Source of the DNA: Gammaproteobacteria bacterium
GTDB lineage: Bacteria > Pseudomonadota > Gammaproteobacteria > Pseudomonadales > Azotimanducaceae
Length of the DNA: 40,905 bases
Reading direction: 5' to 3'
NCBI GenBank assembly: GCA_005799745.1
Contig: SYFY01000183.1
Coordinates: forward strand, 1-40,905
Under the pieces are notes generated by a model, which ran no database searches, was not told the origin of the DNA, and saw only the letters and a program-made list of their open reading frames with translations. Positions within the stretch are counted from its first letter, which is position 1; each line of letters begins with the position of its first letter. Positions 7,883 to 16,145 of this stretch are shown one piece after another. The position numbers were made by a program, and so were the translations under genes.

Positions 7883-8840
7883 ACGCCTGCTCGTCACCCT
7901 GGTGGTGTGGGTGTTCTGTGCGCCTGCAGCGCACGCCTCCGCCAGCCCGGAAGAACTGCATTTCCTTATCCCCGGAGGAGCTGGAGGTGGCTGGGATACG
8001 ACCGCCCGTGCAGCAGGCGCGGCGCTTCTATCTGCAGGTTTAGTTGCGCAGGTGTCCTATGAAAACCGCAGCGGCGCGGGTGGTGCGAAGGGATTCGCCT
8101 ACATGCTCGATCGACGTGCCCGCAGCGAAGCCGTGCTGATGGTGAGTTCAACACCGATTCTTGTAAGGACACTTCGACCCGAGTTCCAGCAAAACTGGCG
8201 ACAACTCACACCGGTCGGTGCAGTCATCGGCGACTTTGGTGCGCTCATGGTGCGTGCGGATGCGCCCTGGCCGAACCTGGAAGAACTGATCAAGGCGCTC
8301 CAGTGCAACCCCCGCTCCATCAAGTTTGCCGGTGGGTCCAATCGTGGTGATCTCGATCACCTGATCCTCGCCGCTGCGTTCGAGGCGTTTGGGTTGTCTC
8401 CGCGGGATGCGCGTTATGTGCCTTATGGCGCTGGTGGGGCTGCAACACTGGCACTGCTTTCTGGTGAAACTCCCGCCATGGCAGCGACCATCGGTGATGC
8501 CATGGGGCCGATTCAGGATAGCGCCATTCGTGTGTTGGCGGTGGCCTCGCCAGAGCGGCTGCAACAGTTGCCAGACGTGCCGACCTTCAACGAGCTTGGT
8601 TTTGACTTTGAGTTTCTTAACTGGCGTGGTTTTTTTGCCGTTCCTGATTTGGAGCAGGCGACGTTGCATGAATGGACGTCGCTGCTCGAAGCCTTAAGTC
8701 GTGCGCCTGCGTGGCAGCAGGAAATGCAGCGACATGGCTGGATTCCGGTAACTCATCGAGGCCCGGAATTTGCCGCTTATCTGGATCGTCAGGAAATCCA
8801 GATTCGCCGCCTGCTCAAAGCACTGGAGGCGCCCCGGTGA
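7875..8840 (+). CDS. tctC: Tripartite tricarboxylate transporter substrate-binding protein (TctC/Bug family)
   Basis: A 321-residue periplasmic solute receptor. Residues 1-22 form a signal peptide ending at AHA-S. The mature part starts with FLIPGGAGGGWDTTARAAG and carries SGAGGAKGF around residue 62, the two phosphate-like loops that hold the carboxylate in Bug proteins. It delivers an organic acid to TctAB. The ligand cannot be predicted, since family members bind citrate, other di- and tricarboxylates, aromatic acids or amino acids. Its start overlaps the reductase stop by 8 nt, and its stop overlaps the tctB GTG start by 4 nt, indicating one tightly coupled transcript. Confidence 0.88.
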   Translation: MLERLLVTLVVWVFCAPAAHASASPEELHFLIPGGAGGGWDTTARAAGAALLSAGLVAQVSYENRSGAGGAKGFAYMLDRRARSEAVLMVSSTPILVRTLRPEFQQNWRQLTPVGAVIGDFGALMVRADAPWPNLEELIKALQCNPRSIKFAGGSNRGDLDHLILAAAFEAFGLSPRDARYVPYGAGGAATLALLSGETPAMAATIGDAMGPIQDSAIRVLAVASPERLQQLPDVPTFNELGFDFEFLNWRGFFAVPDLEQATLHEWTSLLEALSRAPAWQQEMQRHGWIPVTHRGPEFAAYLDRQEIQIRRLLKALEAPR

Positions 8841-9304
8841 AAGCTCGCCTTCCGGGCATTGCTCTGGTTTTGATCGCAGCGGTATATGGCATGCAGGTGC
8901 TCAAGATCCCGGTGCCTTCTGCGGACGCACTCGAAGCGATGACCCCGAGAACGTTACCCGCTGTCCTGGCGGTTGCGCTTGGTTTCATTGGCCTGGTGAT
9001 GGTGGTCAGGCCAGCATCGTCGGAAACGTCAATGGAAGCCTCGTTGTCGGGCGCGTCGAATGTCTGGTTGCGTGCGGTGGGACTCTTGCTCCTTGGTCTC
9101 CTGTTCGCGATGTTGATCGATCCGTTGGGCGTGTTGTTCGCCAGCGCGCTAATTCTGGCGCTGGCGTTGTATCTGATGGGTATTCGCCGGCCCGTTGTGT
9201 TGATCGGCGTCTCGTTGGGATTTAGCGCATCACTGTGGCTGCTTCTCGTGGTCGTATTGGGATTGTTTCTTCACCCGGGTGATCTCTGGACGGCTGATGT
9301 TTGA
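8837..9304 (+). CDS. tctB: Tripartite tricarboxylate transporter small membrane subunit (TctB)
   Basis: A 155-residue protein with four predicted transmembrane segments (about residues 5-22, 38-58, 77-105 and 115-145), the size and topology of TctB, the small integral-membrane partner of TctA. The GTG at 8837 is chosen because it overlaps the tctC stop (GTGA) and gives the expected length. A longer in-frame extension upstream lies in another frame of tctC and is not believed. It ends 8 nt inside tctA. Confidence 0.8.
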   Translation: MKARLPGIALVLIAAVYGMQVLKIPVPSADALEAMTPRTLPAVLAVALGFIGLVMVVRPASSETSMEASLSGASNVWLRAVGLLLLGLLFAMLIDPLGVLFASALILALALYLMGIRRPVVLIGVSLGFSASLWLLLVVVLGLFLHPGDLWTADV

Positions 9305-10793
9305 AGGCCTCGACATCGGTATCCAGACGGCCTTCACGCCGTTTAACGTCCTCATGGTGATGACCGGGTGTTTTGCCGGTACGTTCGTTGGCATGTTGCC
9401 GGGCCTTGGACCCGCGACCGCGGTGGCGTTGATGGTTCCAGTGACGTATTCCCTCGATCCTGCCGCAGCGTTGATCCTGATGGCAGGTGTCTACTATGGC
9501 GCCGCCTTCGGCGGGTCAACTTCTTCGATTCTCATCAATGCACCCGGTGATTCGAGTTCAGCGGTGACGACCTTTGATGGTTATCCCTTGGCTCGACAGG
9601 GCAGGGCGGGCAAAGCGCTGGCCATCGCCGCATGGGCGAGTTTTTCGGGTGGAATGTTGAGTGCTGGAGCGCTCTTGTTCGCCGCGCCGTTACTGTCAAT
9701 AGTGGCGTTGTCGTTCCAGTCACCGGACTACTTTGTATTGATGTTGATGGGGCTGACTGCGGTATCGGCGTTGTCGGGCCCCGGGCAGGTGCTGCGGAGT
9801 TATGCCATGGCGATCCTTGGCATGATGCTCGCCACGATCGGCACGGATGGGATCAGCGGTGTTCCACGGCTGACCTTTGGGCAACTCGAGCTTATCGATG
9901 GCTTGAGCTTTTTGTTGATTGCCATGGCGACCTACGCGCTCGCTGAAGTCCTTCTGGTGGTGTTGCAGAACAAGGCACCTCCTGAGAACGCGGTGCATAC
10001 CACTCACCTTCGGGATCTGGTTCTCGAACGGAATGAAATTCGTGAAATCGCCCCTGCGATTGGCCGTCATTCCTTGCTCGGGTTTTTTATCGGCGTGTTG
10101 CCCGGCGCCGGGGCGACGCTTGCTTCTTTTCTGTCTTATGCGGTGGAGAAAAAGTTTGCAGGGGCGGGCGCGCGACCACCCTTTGGACACGGCAATCTGC
10201 GTGGCGTGGCTGCGCCGGAAAGTGCCAACAACGCAGCCTCGACGGGTGCGTTTGTACCGTTGCTCACATTAGGTATTCCAGGATCCGGAACGACGGCCAT
10301 CATGTTGGGCGCGCTCATCGCCCATGGTCTACAGCCTGGACCAAGACTCTACGTCGATCACCCCGAAGTCTTCTGGTCAGTGATTGTCTCCATGTTCCTC
10401 GGCAACCTCATGTTGCTGGTCATCAATTTACCGATGACTCCCTGGCTCGCACGTCTTCTGCGAGTTCCGCAACCGGTATTGATGCCAGTGGTGATGATGT
10501 TCTGCCTGCTTGGGGTCTATCTAGTGTCGTTTGATGCGATGGACATCTTAGTCATGATCATCATCGCCGTAGCGGCAGTTGCGCTGCGTTGGCTGCAGTT
10601 TCCGTTGGCACCTTTGTTACTCGGCTTCGTGCTCGGGGGTTACCTTGAGGACAACCTGCAACGAACACTGATCCTCTACGACGGTGGATGGCAGTTTCTG
10701 TGGGAGAGACCGGCGTCGCTGGTTATGGCCGTGGCGACGCTGGTCTTTGTGGGCTGGTCTTTGCTGCGCCGAAACCAGGCTACTGGGCTGTAG
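9297..10793 (+). CDS. tctA: Tripartite tricarboxylate transporter large permease subunit (TctA)
   Basis: A 498-residue protein with about 12 membrane segments. Family signatures are seen: GCFAGTFVGMLPGLGPATAVALM near residue 30, YGAAFGGSTSSILINAPGDSSSAVTTFDGYPLARQG around residues 65-100, and the repeated GVLPGAGATLASFLSYAVEKK near residue 270. With TctB it forms the sodium- or proton-driven channel for the acid bound by TctC. The start at 9297 overlaps tctB by 8 nt. Its 3' end overlaps the convergent RND permease gene by 14 nt (10780-10793), with no terminator between them. Confidence 0.9.
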   Translation: MFEGLDIGIQTAFTPFNVLMVMTGCFAGTFVGMLPGLGPATAVALMVPVTYSLDPAAALILMAGVYYGAAFGGSTSSILINAPGDSSSAVTTFDGYPLARQGRAGKALAIAAWASFSGGMLSAGALLFAAPLLSIVALSFQSPDYFVLMLMGLTAVSALSGPGQVLRSYAMAILGMMLATIGTDGISGVPRLTFGQLELIDGLSFLLIAMATYALAEVLLVVLQNKAPPENAVHTTHLRDLVLERNEIREIAPAIGRHSLLGFFIGVLPGAGATLASFLSYAVEKKFAGAGARPPFGHGNLRGVAAPESANNAASTGAFVPLLTLGIPGSGTTAIMLGALIAHGLQPGPRLYVDHPEVFWSVIVSMFLGNLMLLVINLPMTPWLARLLRVPQPVLMPVVMMFCLLGVYLVSFDAMDILVMIIIAVAAVALRWLQFPLAPLLLGFVLGGYLEDNLQRTLILYDGGWQFLWERPASLVMAVATLVFVGWSLLRRNQATGL

Positions 10794-13700
10794 CCGGTTG
10801 ATCTGCTGGGTTGCCGGTCTCGGATGCGTCACCTTGAGCGATGCGGTCCCAACCGAAGAGATCGTCCACGATGACATATAGCGCCGGCACCAGAATCAGG
10901 GTGATGACGGTGGCAAAGAGCACACCGTAGGCCAGCGAGATCGCCATGGGAATGAAGAAGAGTGTCGCGGGTGTATCTGAATACATCGTTGGAATCAGGC
11001 CAACGAATGTGGTCGATGAAGTCAGGATGATGGGCCGGAAGCGAACGACGCCTGCATCGAGTACCGCCGTCATCATGTCCGTGCCGAGTCGACGTTGGCG
11101 ATTCACGTAGTCCACCAGCACCAGACTCGAATTCACGACCACACCCGATAACGCCACAATCCCGAGAGCGGAGAAGAACGACAACTGGAAGTTCATGAGC
11201 ACGTGACCAACGATGGCACCAATAGCACCAAAGGGGATCACACTCATGATGACGACGGGCTGCATGTAGGATCGCAGAGGCACGGCGAGCAGCGCGTAGA
11301 TGAGAATCATCGAGAGCAAGGCGCCGATGGCGAGGCCAGTATACGCCTTCACACGTTCTTCCTGTTCGCCCCCGAGACCGATTGTCAGACCCGGGTACTT
11401 AGCGCGCAGTTTGGGCAGCACTTCTTTCTGGATCGACGCGTTGATCTCTTCGGGGCTGATGACGGTGCGATCCACATCTCCGGTCACGCGTACCACGCGA
11501 CGTCCGTCGGTACGATTGATGGTGGAATAACCGTTGCCGAGCTCAAACCGGGCGATGCTTGAGAATGGCACTTCAACACCGGCAGGTGACCGGATGTACA
11601 TGTCTTCGAGATTTCCGATGGAGCGCCGTTCCTCTTCGGGGTAACGCACCATCACCTTCACTTCATCTTCGTCCCGCTGGATCCGTTGCACTTCAGCACC
11701 ATAAAAGGCATTGCGAACCTGCGAGGCGAGATCGGCGAGGGTGATGCCAAGGGTGCGTGCTTCCGGCAACAGTTGCAGCTTGATTTCCTGCTTGCCGGCG
11801 CGGAAGGAATCGGTGATGTCTTGCACGCCGTCATATCGTGCGAGCTCCTGGCGCAGCTCCAGCGCGGCTTCGCGCAGGATGCCTACATCGGTGCCACGAA
11901 GCTGATAGTTCAGCGCTTCGCCCGCAGAGAACGAATCGGCACTGAAGGTCAGTTTCACCGCATCCGGAATTGAGCCCACCAGCTCGCGCCAACGTGCGGC
12001 CACTTCTTTGGAGCTGATGTTGTTGCGTTCGGACGGTGGTCTGATTTCGAGCACCACCTCTGCAAGGTGACTCTTCCCAGTAGTGAAACCGCGGGGAGGT
12101 CCTCCCCGATCTGCAAGTTTGCCGATGGTCGTGAACTTGTAGAGCACTACGTTTTCGACGCCGGTTTCAGCGGCGAGTTCGGCAGCGAGGGTATCTGCTG
12201 CAGCTTCGATTTTTTCGGCTGCCGCGGAAGTCACATCGACGGATACGCCTTCCGGCATTTCCAATGTAGCGAAGATTTGATCACCTGGAATGGCTGGGAA
12301 AAACGCAAACACCGCACGACCGCTGGCGATGAGTGCGAACACGACGATCAGGACACCAATGCTCGCTGCCAAGGTGACGTAGCGCTGTTCGACACACTTC
12401 ACCAGGAAGGGGCGGTACTTATTCGCTGCCCAATGTTCCATGCCGTCGGCAAATCTCCGCTGGAAGTTGTTCCAGCCAATACTGAAGCGGTTTGAGGGCG
12501 GTGTACTTTTCCGGTGGGCCAGATGACCCGGGAGAATGAGCATGGATTCGATCAGGCTCGCGCACAGCGCAAAGATGACAACCCAGCCAATGACACCAAA
12601 GAACGATGCCATGCGTCCTTCCACCATGATGAGCGGCAAGAAAGCGGCGATCGTGGTGAGCACGCCAAAGATCACGGGAATGGCCATCTCTGTCGTCGCC
12701 TTGATGGCGGCTACTGGCGGTGCATAACCCATTTCTTCAAAGCCGTAGACGCGCTCACCGACGACGATGGCGTCATCCACGAGGATACCAAGCACAAGAA
12801 TGAAAGCCATCACGGACATGGTGCTCATCGTGATATCCGCATAAGGGAAGACCGCGAACGTGCCTAGCAACGCCACGGGAACACCAGCCGCGACCCACAT
12901 GGCCACACGGAAGCGGAGGAAAAGTGTTAGCACGATGATGACCAGCGTCATGCCGAAGATCGCAGAGCCATTGAGTGCGTCGAGTCGCGTTTCAAGTTCG
13001 GCAGCCTCGTCGGACCAGATTTTCGCGGTTACCCCTTGAGGCATTTGCGGGACCTTGGTCTTGAGGTACTCCTTGGTAACACGCGCGATGTCCGGTGCGT
13101 CTTCTTTGCCTACCTGCCAAACCTGCACGATTACGGCGGGTTGATTGTTGAAGCGCGCACGCAGATCGCCTTCTTCAAAGGTGTCTCTGATGTTGGCGAT
13201 GTCGCGAAGATACAGCCTGGTGCCATCCGAGCGCGTTACCACGACCACGTTCTCAAATTGTTCGCCCGTGTATTTCTGGCCTTTGGCACGCAGCAGGATC
13301 TCGCCACCTTCGCTCTTGATGGTGCCACCGGGCATATCGAGAGAAGACGCACGTACAAGTTTGGCCACACCGTCGAGCGTCAAGCCATAACGCCTGAGGT
13401 CTGATTCGGAGATCTCGATGGAGAGTTCATAGGGGCGTACGTAAGACAGATCCACGCGAGAGATGCCCGGCAAGGAAGCGATCTCTTCACGCATGGTCTT
13501 GCCAAGTTCTTTAAGCGCTCGTTCGTCAGTGTCACCGAAGACCGCGATACGCAGCACCGACTTGTACAACGTGAACTTGGAGACGATGGGCTTCTCGGTT
13601 TCCACCGGCAGGGTGTTAAGCCCATCCACCTGACTTTTGATTTCGTTGAGTGCAGAGGACGCATCCACATCATCGGTTAGCTCGATCTGCACCGTGCATT

Positions 13701-13965
13701 GGCCTTCACTCGAAAAGCTGCTGAGTTTCTCGATGCCATCGGTGCTCTTCAGGGTTTCTTCAATGCGGATACAAACACCTTCTTCCACCTCTTCCGGAGC
13801 AGCGCCGAGATACGGGACACTCACCGTGATCGCGCGTGGATCGATGTTCGGAAACTGTTCCTGACTGATGGTCGCCAGGGAGAGGAGCCCAGTGACGATC
13901 ATCATTAACATGAGCAGATTTGACGCCACTGGATTGTGCGTAAACCAGGCGATGACCTTTTCCAT
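10780..13965 (-). CDS. Efflux RND transporter permease subunit
   Basis: A 1061-residue inner-membrane RND pump of the AcrB/MdtB type. TM1 is at about residues 12-30, followed by a large periplasmic porter domain, a membrane block, and the same layout repeated. The proton-relay aspartate pair is present in the fourth membrane helix (GILVDDAIVVGERV, near residue 400). The second half has the expected LTIGLGGEQEERVKAYTGLAIG and VVVNSSLVLVDYVNR stretches. It exports drugs, detergents or hydrophobic metabolites with the adaptor encoded 17 nt upstream. No outer-membrane channel gene is here, so a TolC-like protein encoded elsewhere is probably shared. It is transcribed from the FadR-type regulator promoter. 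Confidence 0.92.
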   Translation of the reverse strand: MEKVIAWFTHNPVASNLLMLMMIVTGLLSLATISQEQFPNIDPRAITVSVPYLGAAPEEVEEGVCIRIEETLKSTDGIEKLSSFSSEGQCTVQIELTDDVDASSALNEIKSQVDGLNTLPVETEKPIVSKFTLYKSVLRIAVFGDTDERALKELGKTMREEIASLPGISRVDLSYVRPYELSIEISESDLRRYGLTLDGVAKLVRASSLDMPGGTIKSEGGEILLRAKGQKYTGEQFENVVVVTRSDGTRLYLRDIANIRDTFEEGDLRARFNNQPAVIVQVWQVGKEDAPDIARVTKEYLKTKVPQMPQGVTAKIWSDEAAELETRLDALNGSAIFGMTLVIIVLTLFLRFRVAMWVAAGVPVALLGTFAVFPYADITMSTMSVMAFILVLGILVDDAIVVGERVYGFEEMGYAPPVAAIKATTEMAIPVIFGVLTTIAAFLPLIMVEGRMASFFGVIGWVVIFALCASLIESMLILPGHLAHRKSTPPSNRFSIGWNNFQRRFADGMEHWAANKYRPFLVKCVEQRYVTLAASIGVLIVVFALIASGRAVFAFFPAIPGDQIFATLEMPEGVSVDVTSAAAEKIEAAADTLAAELAAETGVENVVLYKFTTIGKLADRGGPPRGFTTGKSHLAEVVLEIRPPSERNNISSKEVAARWRELVGSIPDAVKLTFSADSFSAGEALNYQLRGTDVGILREAALELRQELARYDGVQDITDSFRAGKQEIKLQLLPEARTLGITLADLASQVRNAFYGAEVQRIQRDEDEVKVMVRYPEEERRSIGNLEDMYIRSPAGVEVPFSSIARFELGNGYSTINRTDGRRVVRVTGDVDRTVISPEEINASIQKEVLPKLRAKYPGLTIGLGGEQEERVKAYTGLAIGALLSMILIYALLAVPLRSYMQPVVIMSVIPFGAIGAIVGHVLMNFQLSFFSALGIVALSGVVVNSSLVLVDYVNRQRRLGTDMMTAVLDAGVVRFRPIILTSSTTFVGLIPTMYSDTPATLFFIPMAISLAYGVLFATVITLILVPALYVIVDDLFGWDRIAQGDASETGNPADQPATAQ

Positions 13966-13982
13966 GAGCGTGCGTGCTCCTG

Positions 13983-15143
13983 TTAGCCTGCGTTTTCGAC
14001 GGGTACGACGGACATGCCTTCAACCACGGTTTGAATCGGCGAAACACAAATGCGCTCACCGGACTGCAGACCTTCACGCAGCAGTACCTGATCTTCGTAC
14101 AAGCGGAAGGGTTCAATCGTGCGGTAGTGCAAGGTGTTGTTGGCGTCGACGATCAGCAAGCGATTGCCATCCCGCAATGCGCTTCGTGGCAATGAGATCG
14201 TGGTGTCGACGGTCAGACCTTCGATGGTGGCATCCACGAATAGACCCACGGTCAGCGGCATTTCACCCTCCACGTTGTTGATGCGGGCGATGAGCTGCAC
14301 CATGCGGCTGGTGAGGTCGATCTGCGCATCCGTACGCACCACACGACCTTCCCAACGCAGTTTCTGGCCGGCGAATTCTGCGCGAATCGTGACTTTCGGC
14401 TGCTTGTCCTCAGGCAGGTTGTTCAGCAACTCGATCGGCAGGTTGAGGTAGGCGAGCTGGCGATCAGCCACTGGTAGTCGCACCTCAACCGCATCGTTGG
14501 CGTAGAGCGTGGCGATGGGCGTGCCTTTTTGCATGTACTGCCCCACATCAACGTTCTTCTGTCTTACCAGGCCTGTGAAGGGTGCTCTAATTTCGGTGCG
14601 CTGGAAGTCGCGATGGCTCTGTTCAAGGTTGGCTTCGGCATCCTGACGAGCGGCTTCTGCCACCCGCAATGCGCGCACTGCGTTTTCAAACTGTGACTGG
14701 CTGATGAGTTTTTGTTCCGCCAGGGAAGATATGCGCTGGTGTTCGTAGCGGGCGTGTTGAAGTTCTGCCTCGGTGCGTTTAACGGCTGCTTCGGCTCGTT
14801 CGCGGGTATTGCCCGCATCTTTGTTCTCGAGGCGCAACAACACATCACCCGCGTTGATGAAGCCACCGGCGTTCATGGAGTCCGCCATCCAGACGATCCG
14901 TCCCGGGACTTCCGAGATCAGATCGGACTCGGTATTGGGCAGTACGGTCCCTTGGGCCTTGACCCTGAGTTGCATGGGTCTGGGCGCAACGGTCATCACG
15001 CGCACCGAGGTGGGATTCACTGCGGGTGTCGAGGGCGTGATCTCGGGGGCCGTGGCCATGATGCCGGCGGCGGCCAGGATAGACCCGACGATTACGAGGG
15101 CGGGGAGAATCAACTTCTTGATGAACCCGGTTTGATTGGTCAT
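13983..15143 (-). CDS. Efflux RND transporter periplasmic adaptor subunit (membrane fusion protein)
   Basis: A 386-residue adaptor. One N-terminal hydrophobic segment (about residues 8-30) anchors it in the inner membrane. A lipoyl-like half follows (ISEVPGRIVWMADSMNAGGFINAGDVLLRLENKD), then a coiled-coil hairpin (about residues 108-180), the second lipoyl half (APFTGLVRQKNVDVGQYM) and beta-barrel/proximal domains. It bridges the permease to an outer-membrane channel. Its ATG overlaps the stop of the regulator gene (ATGA, 15140-15143), and the permease starts 17 nt downstream, so regulator, adaptor and permease form one operon. Confidence 0.9.
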   Translation of the reverse strand: MTNQTGFIKKLILPALVIVGSILAAAGIMATAPEITPSTPAVNPTSVRVMTVAPRPMQLRVKAQGTVLPNTESDLISEVPGRIVWMADSMNAGGFINAGDVLLRLENKDAGNTRERAEAAVKRTEAELQHARYEHQRISSLAEQKLISQSQFENAVRALRVAEAARQDAEANLEQSHRDFQRTEIRAPFTGLVRQKNVDVGQYMQKGTPIATLYANDAVEVRLPVADRQLAYLNLPIELLNNLPEDKQPKVTIRAEFAGQKLRWEGRVVRTDAQIDLTSRMVQLIARINNVEGEMPLTVGLFVDATIEGLTVDTTISLPRSALRDGNRLLIVDANNTLHYRTIEPFRLYEDQVLLREGLQSGERICVSPIQTVVEGMSVVPVENAG

Positions 15144-15859
15144 AGCGACACCTCGACAACGTTTGGTGTGGGTTCGTTCGGGTTGAGTGCCGCAAAGACA
15201 ACGGCACGGTTGACGGTTTCAAGTGCCGTGATGGCAACACGCGCAGCGTCGCGGTCGCGCTGCAGCAGGGCATCATCCAGATCCTGCAGCAGCTCGACGA
15301 AGGCGCTACGATCGATGTTCGTCGGTGGTCGGATATCCGCCATGCCAGCAATCAGCTGCTCGAACAACGCTTTGGCCACAAGCTGACACACGATGTGGCC
15401 ACTGGTCATCATCAGGACCCGGAAGAATTCCATTCGGGCGAGCGTGTGTGCGGCTTCATCAAATTCTTCATGGATGAGTGGTCGGAGTGCTGCACGAATG
15501 CTCCGAATCTCATCTTCTGTTGCCTGTCGGATCACTCGGTCTGCGGCGACGATCACCAGGGCGTTGATGGCTTCGAATATATCGATGACGAGAGACGGCT
15601 CCGGGGTTGATGTGCGTCGCAACATATACCCGATGACGTCGAGACTGGCGTGTTCGATGGGCGCAACACGCGCGCCACCGGGCTCGATCGACACAAGCCC
15701 GAGTTGCGAGACCATTTTCATTGCCTCCCGAACCGCGCCTCGGTTGGCGTCAAAACGTGCTGCCAGGTCGCGTTCAGAAGGCAACCGCTCTCCGGGCCGA
15801 AACCGGTTGGAGAGAATCTCTTCCATCAAGACGTCGGAAATTTCTTCGTGTTTGGTCAT
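15140..15859 (-). CDS. FadR/GntR-family transcriptional regulator (FCD domain)
   Basis: A 239-residue regulator. Residues 1-75 are a GntR winged helix (EEILSNRFRPGERLPSERDLAARFDANRGAVREAMKMVSQLGLV). The rest is an all-helical FCD effector domain that normally binds a small acid or acyl ligand, often with a metal. The ATG at 15859 (MTKHEE) is preferred. A longer frame reaches 15901, but its N-terminus is not family-like. The gene heads the RND operon, and palindromes TGGTCTGACC and TGGTCAGACCA, close to the known FadR-subfamily operator, lie 52-84 nt upstream. Autorepression of the efflux operon is therefore likely. RND pumps are more often run by TetR- or MarR-type proteins. Confidence 0.88.
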   Translation of the reverse strand: MTKHEEISDVLMEEILSNRFRPGERLPSERDLAARFDANRGAVREAMKMVSQLGLVSIEPGGARVAPIEHASLDVIGYMLRRTSTPEPSLVIDIFEAINALVIVAADRVIRQATEDEIRSIRAALRPLIHEEFDEAAHTLARMEFFRVLMMTSGHIVCQLVAKALFEQLIAGMADIRPPTNIDRSAFVELLQDLDDALLQRDRDAARVAITALETVNRAVVFAALNPNEPTPNVVEVSL

Positions 15860-15910
15860 GGCTCTATCTGGGTAGACGCTGGGTAACCGCGGCGTGGACA
15901 TCGGGATTTG

Positions 15911-15945
15911 TGGTCTGACCTTTCTGGTCAGACCAATTTGGTCAG
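15911..15945. promoter_or_regulatory. Operator cluster for the FadR-type regulator
   Basis: Three nested or adjacent palindromes share the TGGTC/GACCA half-site. GGTCTGACC (15912-15920) is inverted against GGTCAGACC (15926-15934). TGGTCAGACCA (15925-15935) is itself a perfect palindrome. GACCAATTTGGTC (15931-15943) is a third. TGGTC-N-GACCA is the established core of FadR-subfamily operators, so the adjacent regulator probably binds here cooperatively. Confidence 0.75.
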
Positions 15946-15949
15946 TGCA

Positions 15950-15979
15950 ACTATAGTCGTTTTGTCCAAGTTAGCCAAA
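15950..15979 (-). promoter_or_regulatory. Predicted sigma-70 promoter of the FadR-RND operon
   Basis: On the minus strand, TTTGGC (15979-15974) and TATAGT (15955-15950) are separated by 18 nt. The expected transcription start falls at the edge of the operator cluster, consistent with repression by blocking polymerase. The -10 is good and the -35 weak. This is a by-eye prediction. Confidence 0.4.
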
Positions 15980-16145
15980 CAAACGTTACTGGGGGTATCA
16001 AAATTTGTGATTCAGCCGGCGGGGTGGCAGAAGGGGGATCAAAAGTATGGGGCTTCAAGTGTTGAAATCGGCATTTCCTTCGCGTGGATTCCCCGCCTAT
16101 CATCGCCGCTTCGTCCCACATCACGGTCAAGGACCCGGCTATACC

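Noticed and set aside
16047-16145. Use of the ATG at 16047 as the protease start
   Set aside because: It would put 33 polar residues ahead of a textbook signal peptide. The TTG at 16146 has a purine-rich site upstream and gives normal export features. The choice is likely but not certain.
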